Assembly (NCBI GenBank): GCA_002419215.1
Contig: DIFQ01000135.1
Location: 37,643-82,908 of the forward strand
From: Syntrophaceae bacterium UBA5744
GTDB taxonomy: Bacteria > Desulfobacterota > Syntrophia > Syntrophales > UBA2192
Direction: 5' to 3'
Length of the DNA: 45,266 bases
Shown here in pieces: positions 32,561-38,957 of this stretch; position 1 is the stretch's first letter; every line of letters begins with the position of its first letter. Under the pieces are notes generated by a model. It did not search any database, had not been told where the DNA came from, and saw nothing but the letters and a program-made list of their open reading frames with translations. A program made the translations under genes and the position numbers.

Positions 32561-32680
32561 GTGCCGCGCTTCACCGGAAAGCGGGAATTGACGACCGATG
32601 CCGGGCCAAAATAGTTCTAACCACTCTGAATCATTAGTTATTTATTGTCCCTCCCTTTTTTTTGAAATGGGACATGTACA

Positions 32681-32696
32681 TGGCATCGTTATTGCT
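32681..32696 (+). promoter_or_regulatory. Sigma-54 promoter of small RNA A
   Basis: TGGCATCGTTATTGCT fits the -24/-12 consensus TGGCAC-N5-TTGCW with a GG-N10-GC core. It is identical over all 16 bases to the element at 43722-43737. Initiation is expected near 32706. Confidence 0.8.
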
Positions 32697-32705
32697 CGTA
32701 CTTTA

Positions 32706-32904
32706 CAGCAACTGAGACGCTCCGGAAATACCCAAGACCCTGACAGACCCCTAAATTTCCTGGCGCTCATTTTTAAAGAGGTTGATCGGCGGATGGTTTT
32801 GGTCCCTCCTTTCCATCCGCCGATTCCTTTTCAAATGGCAGTTCTGCCATGTAAAAAGATCGGAAAGATTAAAAAAGCCGGCCCCCGAAGGAGCCGGCTT
32901 TTTT
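32706..32904 (+). ncRNA. Predicted sigma-54-dependent small RNA A with anti-Shine-Dalgarno loop
   Basis: About 200 nt, from the predicted start to an intrinsic terminator. The first hairpin (32785-32824) has a perfect 12-bp stem (ATCGGCGGATGG with CCATCCGCCGAT) and a 16-base loop, TTTTGGTCCCTCCTTT. Its CCCTCCTTT is the complement of AAAGGAGGG, a strong ribosome binding site. A second small hairpin (ATGGCA, GTTC, TGCCAT; 32835-32850) and the terminator follow. The only open frame here is short, has no proper start signals and is not protein-like. The hairpin recurs nearly unchanged in the RNA at 43747-44012. It is an RNA regulator by inference; no expression data. Confidence 0.7.
32871..32904. 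terminator. Bidirectional terminator of small RNA A and atoE
   Basis: AAAAAAGCCGGC, a ten-base loop, GCCGGCTTTTTT. Runs of A and T flank the stem on both sides, so it can end the small RNA on the plus strand and atoE on the minus strand. Confidence 0.9.
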
Positions 32905-32931
32905 CGTCGGTACGCTGCGCGGAAGCTGCTA

Positions 32932-34287
32932 TTACATGATCCCCATGCCCATCAGCAGGGCGAGGATCGACAGGATCGCGCCGCTCCACAGCAGGGTCAT
33001 TGTCGTGTAGCCCATGACGGCCCTGGCCGAGAGCCCCGCCAGTCCGAGAAGCGGCAGCGCCCAGAAGGGCTGGATCATATTCGTCCACTGGTCGCCCCAG
33101 GCCACCATCATGGCCGAGCGGGTCATTTCAATCCCCATGGTTCTTGCCGCCTCGACTGTGATCGGGCCCTGCACGAGCCACTGGCCGCCACCGGAGGGGA
33201 CGAACATGTTGATGATGCCCGCAGCCCAGAACTGAAGCATGTAGAACGTCACCGGCGTCGAGATGGCCACAAACCAGCTGGCGATGACCTTCCCGAGCCC
33301 CGTCCCGATCAGGATCCCCTGGATGCCGCCGTAAAGCGGGAACTGCAGCGCGATGCCGCCTGCCCCCTTGATGGCGGTGTTGACGGCCTTGATGTAGTTC
33401 ACAGGTTTCCCGTGGAGCAGGACACCGAGGATGAAGAACAGGAAGATGACGACGTTGAGGTTGAGGTCCATGCCCTTTGTCATGAAGTGGTTGCCCAGGT
33501 AGGCAAGACCCATGAGGCCGAAGACGATGTTGATCGCGTAGCTGTGGTCGATCCTCTCGGCCAGGGTCGGGTTGGCCGGTTTATCGACGTGGATCGTCTC
33601 ATCCGCGATCTCCTTGAGTTTTTCCTCGCTGATCTCCTGTACCTCCTCCGCCTTGGGATGGATCAGCGCGTACAGGACGGGGAGGCTGAAGATGACCAGC
33701 AGCGAGGCAATGACGTTGTAGGACGCGAAGATGGTGTCGGCCACGGGGACCGGCGCCCCGGTGACCTTCTCGATGAAGTTCTGGGCGTGCTTGGAGGTGG
33801 CGCAGACCAGGGGGATCGAGCCGGACAGGCCCTGGTGCCATACGACGAACCCGCTGTAGGCCGCCGCGATGAGGTAGGGGTAGTCCACCTTCTTCGTGCG
33901 CTTTGCGATCTCGAGGGCCAGAAGTCCCCCGACGATCAGTCCGAAGCCCCAGTTGAGCCACGAGGCCACGGCCGCCACGAAGGAGACGATCATCCCGGCC
34001 TTGATGGGCGTGTCGCCCTTGCCGGCGATCCAGACCAGCACCTTCTTGACCGCCGGTGAGAGAGCCAGGCAGTGGCCCGTCACGAGGATCAGGATCATCT
34101 GCATGGCAAAGGCCACGATCCCGTAGATGCCGTTTCCCCAGGCCATGATCATCTTCATGACGTCCGTCGGCGTGAAGATGAGGGCGAGGATCGCCGAGAG
34201 GAACGTCAGCAGGATCGCGAAGAGATAGGCATCGGGAAGGTAGTGCCTCATGAAATACGTGAACATGGATGCAAGCCGCCTGAGCAT
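32932..34287 (-). CDS. atoE: Short-chain fatty acid transporter (AtoE family)
   Basis: A 451-residue permease of the SCFA_trans family, importing or exporting acetoacetate, butyrate or similar acids. About ten membrane segments are visible, with FAMQMILILVTGHCLALSP, SWLNWGFGLIVGGLLALEIAK, AAYSGFVVWHQGLSGSIPLV, and the hallmark NMFVPSGGGQWLVQGPI and WGDQWTNMIQPFWALPLLG. It begins at the ATG at 34287 with AAAGGAGG; the longer frame upstream is not protein-like. Its ribosome site TGGAAAGGAGG (34305-34295) is complementary over 11 bases to small RNA A and B. Neighbouring acyl-CoA dehydrogenase and small RNA suggest a fatty-acid module. Confidence 0.92.
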   Translation of the reverse strand: MLRRLASMFTYFMRHYLPDAYLFAILLTFLSAILALIFTPTDVMKMIMAWGNGIYGIVAFAMQMILILVTGHCLALSPAVKKVLVWIAGKGDTPIKAGMIVSFVAAVASWLNWGFGLIVGGLLALEIAKRTKKVDYPYLIAAAYSGFVVWHQGLSGSIPLVCATSKHAQNFIEKVTGAPVPVADTIFASYNVIASLLVIFSLPVLYALIHPKAEEVQEISEEKLKEIADETIHVDKPANPTLAERIDHSYAINIVFGLMGLAYLGNHFMTKGMDLNLNVVIFLFFILGVLLHGKPVNYIKAVNTAIKGAGGIALQFPLYGGIQGILIGTGLGKVIASWFVAISTPVTFYMLQFWAAGIINMFVPSGGGQWLVQGPITVEAARTMGIEMTRSAMMVAWGDQWTNMIQPFWALPLLGLAGLSARAVMGYTTMTLLWSGAILSILALLMGMGIM

Positions 34288-34540
34288 GATAAAACCTCCT
34301 TTCCACAATTCCTGTGAGGCCCTGCACCCCGGCCGCAGCCGCGCAGGGCGATATGCAATAAGGGTATAAGGAAACAATAACGGAATATATGCGTCAGGAG
34401 GCGCTGCCGGTAAGGATGCAAGCCCCTCCTTGTACACCCCGGGCAGATAACGGCAGGGCATCCGGAGATCTCCGGATGCGTGGTGGAATAACCCTGTCTA
34501 ACGGCGTTCAACACCGAACCCTTGGTTTCTATATCCAATT

Positions 34541-34556
34541 TGCGCGCTTTTTGCCA
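34541..34556 (-). promoter_or_regulatory. Possible sigma-54 promoter for atoE
   Basis: On the minus strand TGGCAAAAAGCGCGCA has the GG-N10-GC core, but the -12 part is GCGCA rather than TTGCA. It is about 255 bases upstream of the start codon. No TGTGC/GCACA palindrome was seen upstream of it. Weak evidence. Confidence 0.3.
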
Positions 34557-34617
34557 GACTTTTTCAACCGGGATTTTCAGGCAGGAAACAAGCCTGGATG
34601 AAATAGGGGATGGTGAT

Positions 34618-34648
34618 AAAAGAGGCGCCGCTTCCTCGGCGCCTCTTT
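34618..34648 (-). terminator. Terminator of the cytidylate-kinase-like gene
   Basis: A 12-bp stem, AAAGAGGCGCCG with CGGCGCCTCTTT, and a six-base loop, followed on the minus strand by TTTTATC. About 75 bases after the stop codon. Confidence 0.8.
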
Positions 34649-34690
34649 CTGTTCTTCTCTTATCTTTGGTTCTCTTCTTTTCTTTCTCTT

Positions 34691-34725
34691 CCCTGTACCC
34701 TAGACCCGATACCCTGGTCCCTATA
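34691..34725. repeat. 7-bp word repeat at the stop codon of the kinase-like gene
   Basis: CCCTGTA, CCCTAGA, CCCGATA, CCCTGGT, CCCTATA. The last word contains the stop codon (34721-34723) of the minus-strand gene, so the repeat begins within the coding sequence. Confidence 0.75.
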
Positions 34726-35524
34726 TTCTGTAGCGCAGTTCGTTCCTGACCGGCGTTCCCTGGGCCGAGACCGTCACGATCTCCCCGATCGCCTCCAGGT
34801 CCGCCATCCGGTGTACGACACCCTGGAGGATGATGCATTTCCCGTCGAAAAAGACCTTCAACGTCGGGATCTTGATCCTGGAGTTGGTCGCGATGTGGGC
34901 CTTGATGCGGGCTGCGAGCATCCTGCCGCGCAGAAGTTCCCAGACCTCCAGGGTGAGTTTCCCCGCCTTTTCCTGCAGGGCGTTGCAGACGATGTCGGTG
35001 ATCTCCTCGAAGCCCTGGACGGCCGTGTTGAATACCATGTCGTAGGCGGTCAGGTCGTACCAGTCGCGGTGGAAATTCGCCCGGATGAAGGAGGCGCGGT
35101 CGTTGTCCATTTTTTCGATGAGCCGCAGGGCGTTTTTCCGGTCCACGCCGTCCTTTCGCATCACCCTCTCGATCCGCTTCTCGATGGGTGCCGTGAGCCG
35201 AACCCTCAGGGCGTAGGGGATCCCCTCGAGAAGGAAATTGGCCCCGCGGCCCACGAGTACGACCCGGTCACCCATGGCGCGGTCATAGATGGTGGACTCC
35301 ATGAGGGCCATGAGGCCCTGGTACTCCCAGTCAAACCGGTCCCAGATCGTCGGACGGTCCTCGTCCACCTCGTTGAGAAGGGCGATCCAGCGATCGCCCT
35401 GACCCCGGAGATCGGACAGGATCCGCTCCTTGCCCACGTAATCGTATCGCAGGCGCTCGGCGACGGCGGTCCCGATTTCCTGTCCGCCGCTCCTGAATTC
35501 CCTGGATATGGTCAGAATCGCCAT
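34721..35524 (-). CDS. Cytidylate kinase-like protein with C-terminal BON-like domain
   Basis: A 267-residue two-domain protein. The N-terminal part is the cytidylate-kinase-like family: LTISREFRSGGQEIGTAVAERL replaces the usual Walker A, then RLRYDYVGKERIL, VVLVGRGANFLLEG and YDLTAYDMVFNT. It resembles a nucleotide kinase of the 'cytidylate kinase-like' group. From about residue 200 it has a BON-like domain (ARIKAHIATNSRIKIPTLKVFFDGKCIILQGVV), normally a lipid- or ligand-binding module. This combination is unusual. The start is the ATG at 35524. It has no signal peptide, so it is cytoplasmic. The substrate is unknown. Confidence 0.8.
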   Translation of the reverse strand: MAILTISREFRSGGQEIGTAVAERLRYDYVGKERILSDLRGQGDRWIALLNEVDEDRPTIWDRFDWEYQGLMALMESTIYDRAMGDRVVLVGRGANFLLEGIPYALRVRLTAPIEKRIERVMRKDGVDRKNALRLIEKMDNDRASFIRANFHRDWYDLTAYDMVFNTAVQGFEEITDIVCNALQEKAGKLTLEVWELLRGRMLAARIKAHIATNSRIKIPTLKVFFDGKCIILQGVVHRMADLEAIGEIVTVSAQGTPVRNELRYRI

Positions 35525-35582
35525 CGATGTCAATCCCTGCCGGTTATTGCCGCAAGGTTTGGCGCCGCGTTGCGGCGGGCGG

Positions 35583-36284
35583 TCATTTTCTCGAGGAGAT
35601 CTTCCAGCGGACCCACAGCTTGCCGATCGCGATGACCCCGACGGCGAAGAGGACCTCCATCGCGTACTGGAAAACCACCGAGGGGTTGAAATGCTCTACG
35701 ATGACGGGGTCCGTGAAGATCATTTCCGCCCCGACCTTGCCGAGGACTGCAGCCCCAATATAGATGATGAAGGGGTACTTGTCCATCAGCATGGACAGCA
35801 GGCTGCTCGTGAAGACGACAAAGGGGATGCTGAGGCCGAGGCCGAAGATGAGCAGGAAGAGGTTGCCCTTCGAGGCGCCCGCCACTGCGAGCACGTTGTC
35901 CACGGACATGGTGATGTCGGCCACGACGATGACCCACATGGCCTGCCAGATGGTTTTTGCTTCCCGGTGGACCTCCTCCCCGGGGTTTCCCTCGATGAAG
36001 AGCTTCACGGCGATCCAGAGGATGAAAAGGCCCCCGACGAACTTCAGGTAGGGGGTTTGCAGAAGCTGGGCCGCAAAGAAGGTGAGAACGACCCGCAGGA
36101 CGACCGCGGCGCCGGAGCCGATGAGGATTCCCTTCTGCCGCTGCTTGCGGGGGAGCGAGCGCACCGCCATGGCGATGATCACGGCATTGTCACCGGCGAG
36201 GATGAGGTCGATGAGGACGATGCTCAGGAGGGCGGCGATGAACTCCCAGCTGAAGCTGATATGTCCAAGCAGGTCCGGACTCAC
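35583..36284 (-). CDS. TerC family integral membrane protein
   Basis: A 233-residue membrane protein of the TerC/YjbE group, linked to metal (manganese, tellurite) export. Two acidic membrane motifs are clear: IVLIDLILAGDNAVIIAMAV near residue 25 and VVADITMSVDNVLAVAGAS near residue 122, matching the DN-x-V pattern of the family. Seven or so membrane segments are present. The start is GTG at 36284, with AGGAG somewhat far upstream. It is transcribed with the cytidylate-kinase-like gene. No yybP-type metal riboswitch was recognised upstream. Confidence 0.9.
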   Translation of the reverse strand: MSPDLLGHISFSWEFIAALLSIVLIDLILAGDNAVIIAMAVRSLPRKQRQKGILIGSGAAVVLRVVLTFFAAQLLQTPYLKFVGGLFILWIAVKLFIEGNPGEEVHREAKTIWQAMWVIVVADITMSVDNVLAVAGASKGNLFLLIFGLGLSIPFVVFTSSLLSMLMDKYPFIIYIGAAVLGKVGAEMIFTDPVIVEHFNPSVVFQYAMEVLFAVGVIAIGKLWVRWKISSRK

Positions 36285-36557
36285 GGTGAGGGATGATCTC
36301 CTGTCCCTTCAGTTCAGTCTCTGGAGGATACGCCCCGAATCAGGGCTGGGGGCGGATCGCTAAATGGCGACACTGGCACAAAAGCACGCTCTTTGTCAAT
36401 GAAATTATCCGCAGGGATTTCATGCGGATGCCGCTCTGTGAGCGGCGCTCGGCCGACCCCGGGCGGATTCGTCGCTGCAGGATCGGCGGGGCTTTTCGGG
36501 ACGAGGTTGTCGTCCGTGAAAGCGCTTACCCGGTCCCTTTCGCTTCCAGATTCCCGC

Positions 36558-36585
36558 TTGCAAGATGGGGGGTTGCTGTTATAAT
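36558..36585 (+). promoter_or_regulatory. Sigma-70 promoter of the small-protein/HD operon
   Basis: TTGCAA (36558-36563), a 16-base spacer, and a consensus TATAAT (36580-36585). It precedes the small coiled-coil gene by about 65 bases. The rest of the 36285-36649 spacer holds nothing else I can support. Confidence 0.7.
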
Positions 36586-36649
36586 ACACGAGATTTTCAC
36601 CCGGCTTGGCGGGTGGTCGAAAGTTCGCCGGAGTGCCGGGAGAGGTTCC

Positions 36650-36859
36650 ATGTCCAGAGACGCCGAGTTCCTGAAGGAAATGCAGAGGAAGTTCGAGCAG
36701 AAACTCCGGGAGCACGAGATCAACGTGATCGAGCACTGGAAGGAGAGACTGGACCGGATCTATGCCATGAAGCCCGAGGGGATCGCTCCGCTGCAGCTCG
36801 AAATCCGGAAGCTCTCCGAGAACATGGCAAACCGGGTCAGTACCTTGAAGAAGGGATGA
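36650..36859 (+). CDS. Small helical protein of unknown function
   Basis: A 69-residue, highly charged, probably coiled-coil protein (KEMQRKFEQKLREHEINVIE, HWKERLDRIYAMK, LQLEIRKLSENMANRV). No signal peptide. The start is the ATG at 36650 behind GGGAGAGG; the same frame is open further upstream across the promoter, but that part is not used. It is followed one base after its stop codon by the HD gene. No family recognised. Confidence 0.75.
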   Translation: MSRDAEFLKEMQRKFEQKLREHEINVIEHWKERLDRIYAMKPEGIAPLQLEIRKLSENMANRVSTLKKG

Positions 36860-36860
36860 G

Positions 36861-37454
36861 ATGGAGGAAATCGCAAACTTTCTGTTTGAAGTCGGCATGT
36901 TGAACAAAACCCCGCGCACGGGGTTTCGGTTTCTCGGTTCCGGAAAAGAGTCCGTCGCAGAGCACATCCTGAGAACCCTTTTCATCGGCTATTCTCTCTG
37001 CAAGCTCGACCCCTCCGTGGACGAGCTGAAGGTGCTCCGGATGTGCCTTGTCCACGATCTGCCCGAGGCGAGAACGGGTGACCAGAACTACATGTACAAG
37101 AAATACGTCACCGTCGACGAGGAGAAGGCCGTCCGGGAGCTGACGGAACACCTGCCCTTCGGCGCCGAGATCCGGGATTCTCTCGAGGAATACAACGAGA
37201 AGAAGACCAGGGAGGCCCAGCTGGCGCACGACGCCGATCAGCTCGGCCTCATCCTGCAGCTCAAGGAGTACAGGGATCTCGGTAACCAGTACAGCCAGGA
37301 GTGGATGGACTTCGCCGTTCGCCGGCTCTGCACGGAGGAGGGGAAGAAGCTGGCCGACACGATCCTCCGGACGGACTGGACGCAGTGGTGGTTCAGGGAC
37401 AAGAGTGACTGGTGGGTCAACGGAAACCGGAAACAGGAAGAAGGGAAGACATGA
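36861..37454 (+). CDS. HD-domain hydrolase, 5'-deoxynucleotidase-like (YfbR/HDDC2)
   Basis: A 197-residue HD-superfamily phosphohydrolase. Metal ligands are visible: SVAEHILRT (His), CLVHDLPEARTGD (HD pair) and AHDADQLGLILQLKEY (Asp). This pattern fits the YfbR/HDDC2 group that removes phosphate from deoxynucleoside monophosphates. The C-terminus is short and Trp-rich (TDWTQWWFRDKSDWWV). It starts at 36861, two bases after the upstream stop, and shares an ATGA overlap with the TPR lipoprotein gene. Confidence 0.88.
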   Translation: MEEIANFLFEVGMLNKTPRTGFRFLGSGKESVAEHILRTLFIGYSLCKLDPSVDELKVLRMCLVHDLPEARTGDQNYMYKKYVTVDEEKAVRELTEHLPFGAEIRDSLEEYNEKKTREAQLAHDADQLGLILQLKEYRDLGNQYSQEWMDFAVRRLCTEEGKKLADTILRTDWTQWWFRDKSDWWVNGNRKQEEGKT

Positions 37455-38218
37455 AAAATACCCGGTCATGGATGATGGGACTCGCCGGGCTCGCGGCCCT
37501 GGCAACGATTCTTGCCGGCTGTGTCACCGATGCGGAAATCAAGGACAAGGCCAAAGGCCATATCCGCATCGGGGCGGCGCACATCCAGGCAGGCCAGTAC
37601 ACACCTGCCCTGAAGGAGCTCCTCGAAGCCGAAAAACTGACACCCGACGACCCCACGGTGCACTACTACCTGGGGATCGCTTACGAACGCAAGGGGTTTG
37701 TCGATGATGCCGTCAAGGAGTTCCAGAAGGCCATCGCCCTGAAGCCCGACTATTCCGAGGCGCACAACTTCCTGGGGACGATTTACCTGGCGCGGGGAAA
37801 CTACGATGAGGCCATCGCGTCCTTCAACAAGGCTCTGGTCAACCCCCTCTACGAGACCCCGTCGGTGCCCCTGTACAACATGGGCAGGGCCTACAAGGCG
37901 AAGGGGGACCTCAGGGGGGCTTACGCCAGCTTCAAGGAGGCCATCCGAAAGGAGCCGAACACCTACCTGATGCCCGTCCTGCAACTCAACCTGGGGGTCA
38001 TCGATTACCAGCAGGGTTCATACTACGAAGCGGAAAAGCATCTGGCCCGCTCCGTTCAACTGGCTCAAAATCTTGCCGAGGGGCATTACTGGCTCGGGAT
38101 GACCCAGATGCAGCTGCGCAAGCGAAAGGAGGCCGCCGAGTCGTTCAAGAAGGTCATTCAACTTGCTCCCGAATCGGACTGGGCGGCGAAATCCAGGGAG
38201 AATTTGAAAAGCCGGTAG
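37451..38218 (+). CDS. TPR-repeat lipoprotein (PilW/PilF-like)
   Basis: A 255-residue lipoprotein. The lipobox is LATILAGC (Cys near residue 24). About six tetratricopeptide repeats follow (KGHIRIGAAHIQAGQYTPAL, DPTVHYYLGIAYERKGFVDD, SEAHNFLGTIYLARGNYDEA, VPLYNMGRAYKAKGDL, LQLNLGVIDYQQGSYYEAEK, AEGHYWLGMTQMQLRKRKEA). TPR lipoproteins of this size act as outer-membrane assembly factors, for example for type IV pili (PilW/PilF). The start is the ATG at 37451, overlapping the HD gene stop. Confidence 0.88.
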   Translation: MKNTRSWMMGLAGLAALATILAGCVTDAEIKDKAKGHIRIGAAHIQAGQYTPALKELLEAEKLTPDDPTVHYYLGIAYERKGFVDDAVKEFQKAIALKPDYSEAHNFLGTIYLARGNYDEAIASFNKALVNPLYETPSVPLYNMGRAYKAKGDLRGAYASFKEAIRKEPNTYLMPVLQLNLGVIDYQQGSYYEAEKHLARSVQLAQNLAEGHYWLGMTQMQLRKRKEAAESFKKVIQLAPESDWAAKSRENLKSR

Positions 38219-38253
38219 CCCCGAAGGAGAAGGGACGGCGGAACTGAGCGGAT

Positions 38254-38871
38254 ATGGCAAGCAAGAGACAGCGACGAACCGAAGAATTCAAGACACGGAA
38301 AAAAAAGAAGACCTTCAGGTTGTTCTACATCCTCGGCGCCGTCCTCATCGGCGGCGGCTTCCTGGCATTCATGTTCTGGGCGCTCTCGGATTCCATCTTC
38401 CCGCCTGACGCCGAAGAAGCAGCGGCCAAGCGGGAGAGAAAGGAAGTGGTGCTCTACTTCTCCGATGCCAACGAAAGGTTCCTCGTCCCGGAAAAGCGGC
38501 TCGTCCCCAAGGGGAAGAACACGACGGCCCAGGCCGAAGAGATCGTGAAGGCCCTCATCGAAGGGCCGAAGCTGGGACAGATCCGGACGATTCCCGCAGG
38601 CGCGAAGCTGCAGGGGATCCGAATCGCCGACGGCACGGCAATTCTGAATTTCGACAATCCCTTCATTGAGCAGCACCCGGGAGGGACGGCAAGCGAAGTG
38701 GCTACCGTCTACTCTCTGGCAAACACACTCACCCAGAATCTCACGGAGATCAAAAAGGTCCGCTTCCAGGTCGGCGGCAAGGACGTCACGACGATCAAGG
38801 GGCATGTCGATCTCCGGGAACCCATTTTCCCGAACAAGGATCTCGTGAAGCAGACGGCAGCCGGCGGCTAG
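38254..38871 (+). CDS. GerMN domain-containing membrane protein
   Basis: A 205-residue protein with a Lys/Arg-rich cytoplasmic start, one membrane segment at about residues 22-45 (LFYILGAVLIGGGFLAFMFW) and a GerMN domain. Features are VVLYFSDANERFLVPEKRLVP, TTAQAEEIVKALIEGPKLG, IADGTAILNFDNPFIEQHPG and VYSLANTLTQNLTEIKKVRF. GerMN occurs in spore germination protein GerM and in many non-spore formers with unknown envelope roles. Thirty-five bases after the TPR lipoprotein gene; probably the same operon. Confidence 0.85.
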   Translation: MASKRQRRTEEFKTRKKKKTFRLFYILGAVLIGGGFLAFMFWALSDSIFPPDAEEAAAKRERKEVVLYFSDANERFLVPEKRLVPKGKNTTAQAEEIVKALIEGPKLGQIRTIPAGAKLQGIRIADGTAILNFDNPFIEQHPGGTASEVATVYSLANTLTQNLTEIKKVRFQVGGKDVTTIKGHVDLREPIFPNKDLVKQTAAGG

Positions 38872-38957
38872 GAACCCTTCCGCAACGGGTCGTGAAGGGT
38901 GGGCCGCTCTGCAGCAGCCGAAACGAGGGTTACAGCCGGACAGGACTGGTTTTGCCC

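Larger units (their letters stand above)
32072..32680. other. Noncoding spacer between the acyl-CoA dehydrogenase and small RNA A
   Basis: No convincing gene here. It carries the leader and promoter of the dehydrogenase on the minus strand and two palindromes that probably bind the sigma-54 activator (32450-32466 and 32546-32560). A block at 32629-32636 (AATCATTA) recurs upstream of small RNA B. Confidence 0.6.

Noticed and set aside
32598..32939. A 113-residue open frame across small RNA A
   Set aside because: It runs through the hairpin and terminator, has no ribosome site at its start and no protein-like pattern.
36285..36400. A yybP-ykoY manganese riboswitch before terC
   Set aside because: The conserved core of that riboswitch could not be recognised; only a small GC-rich hairpin is present.
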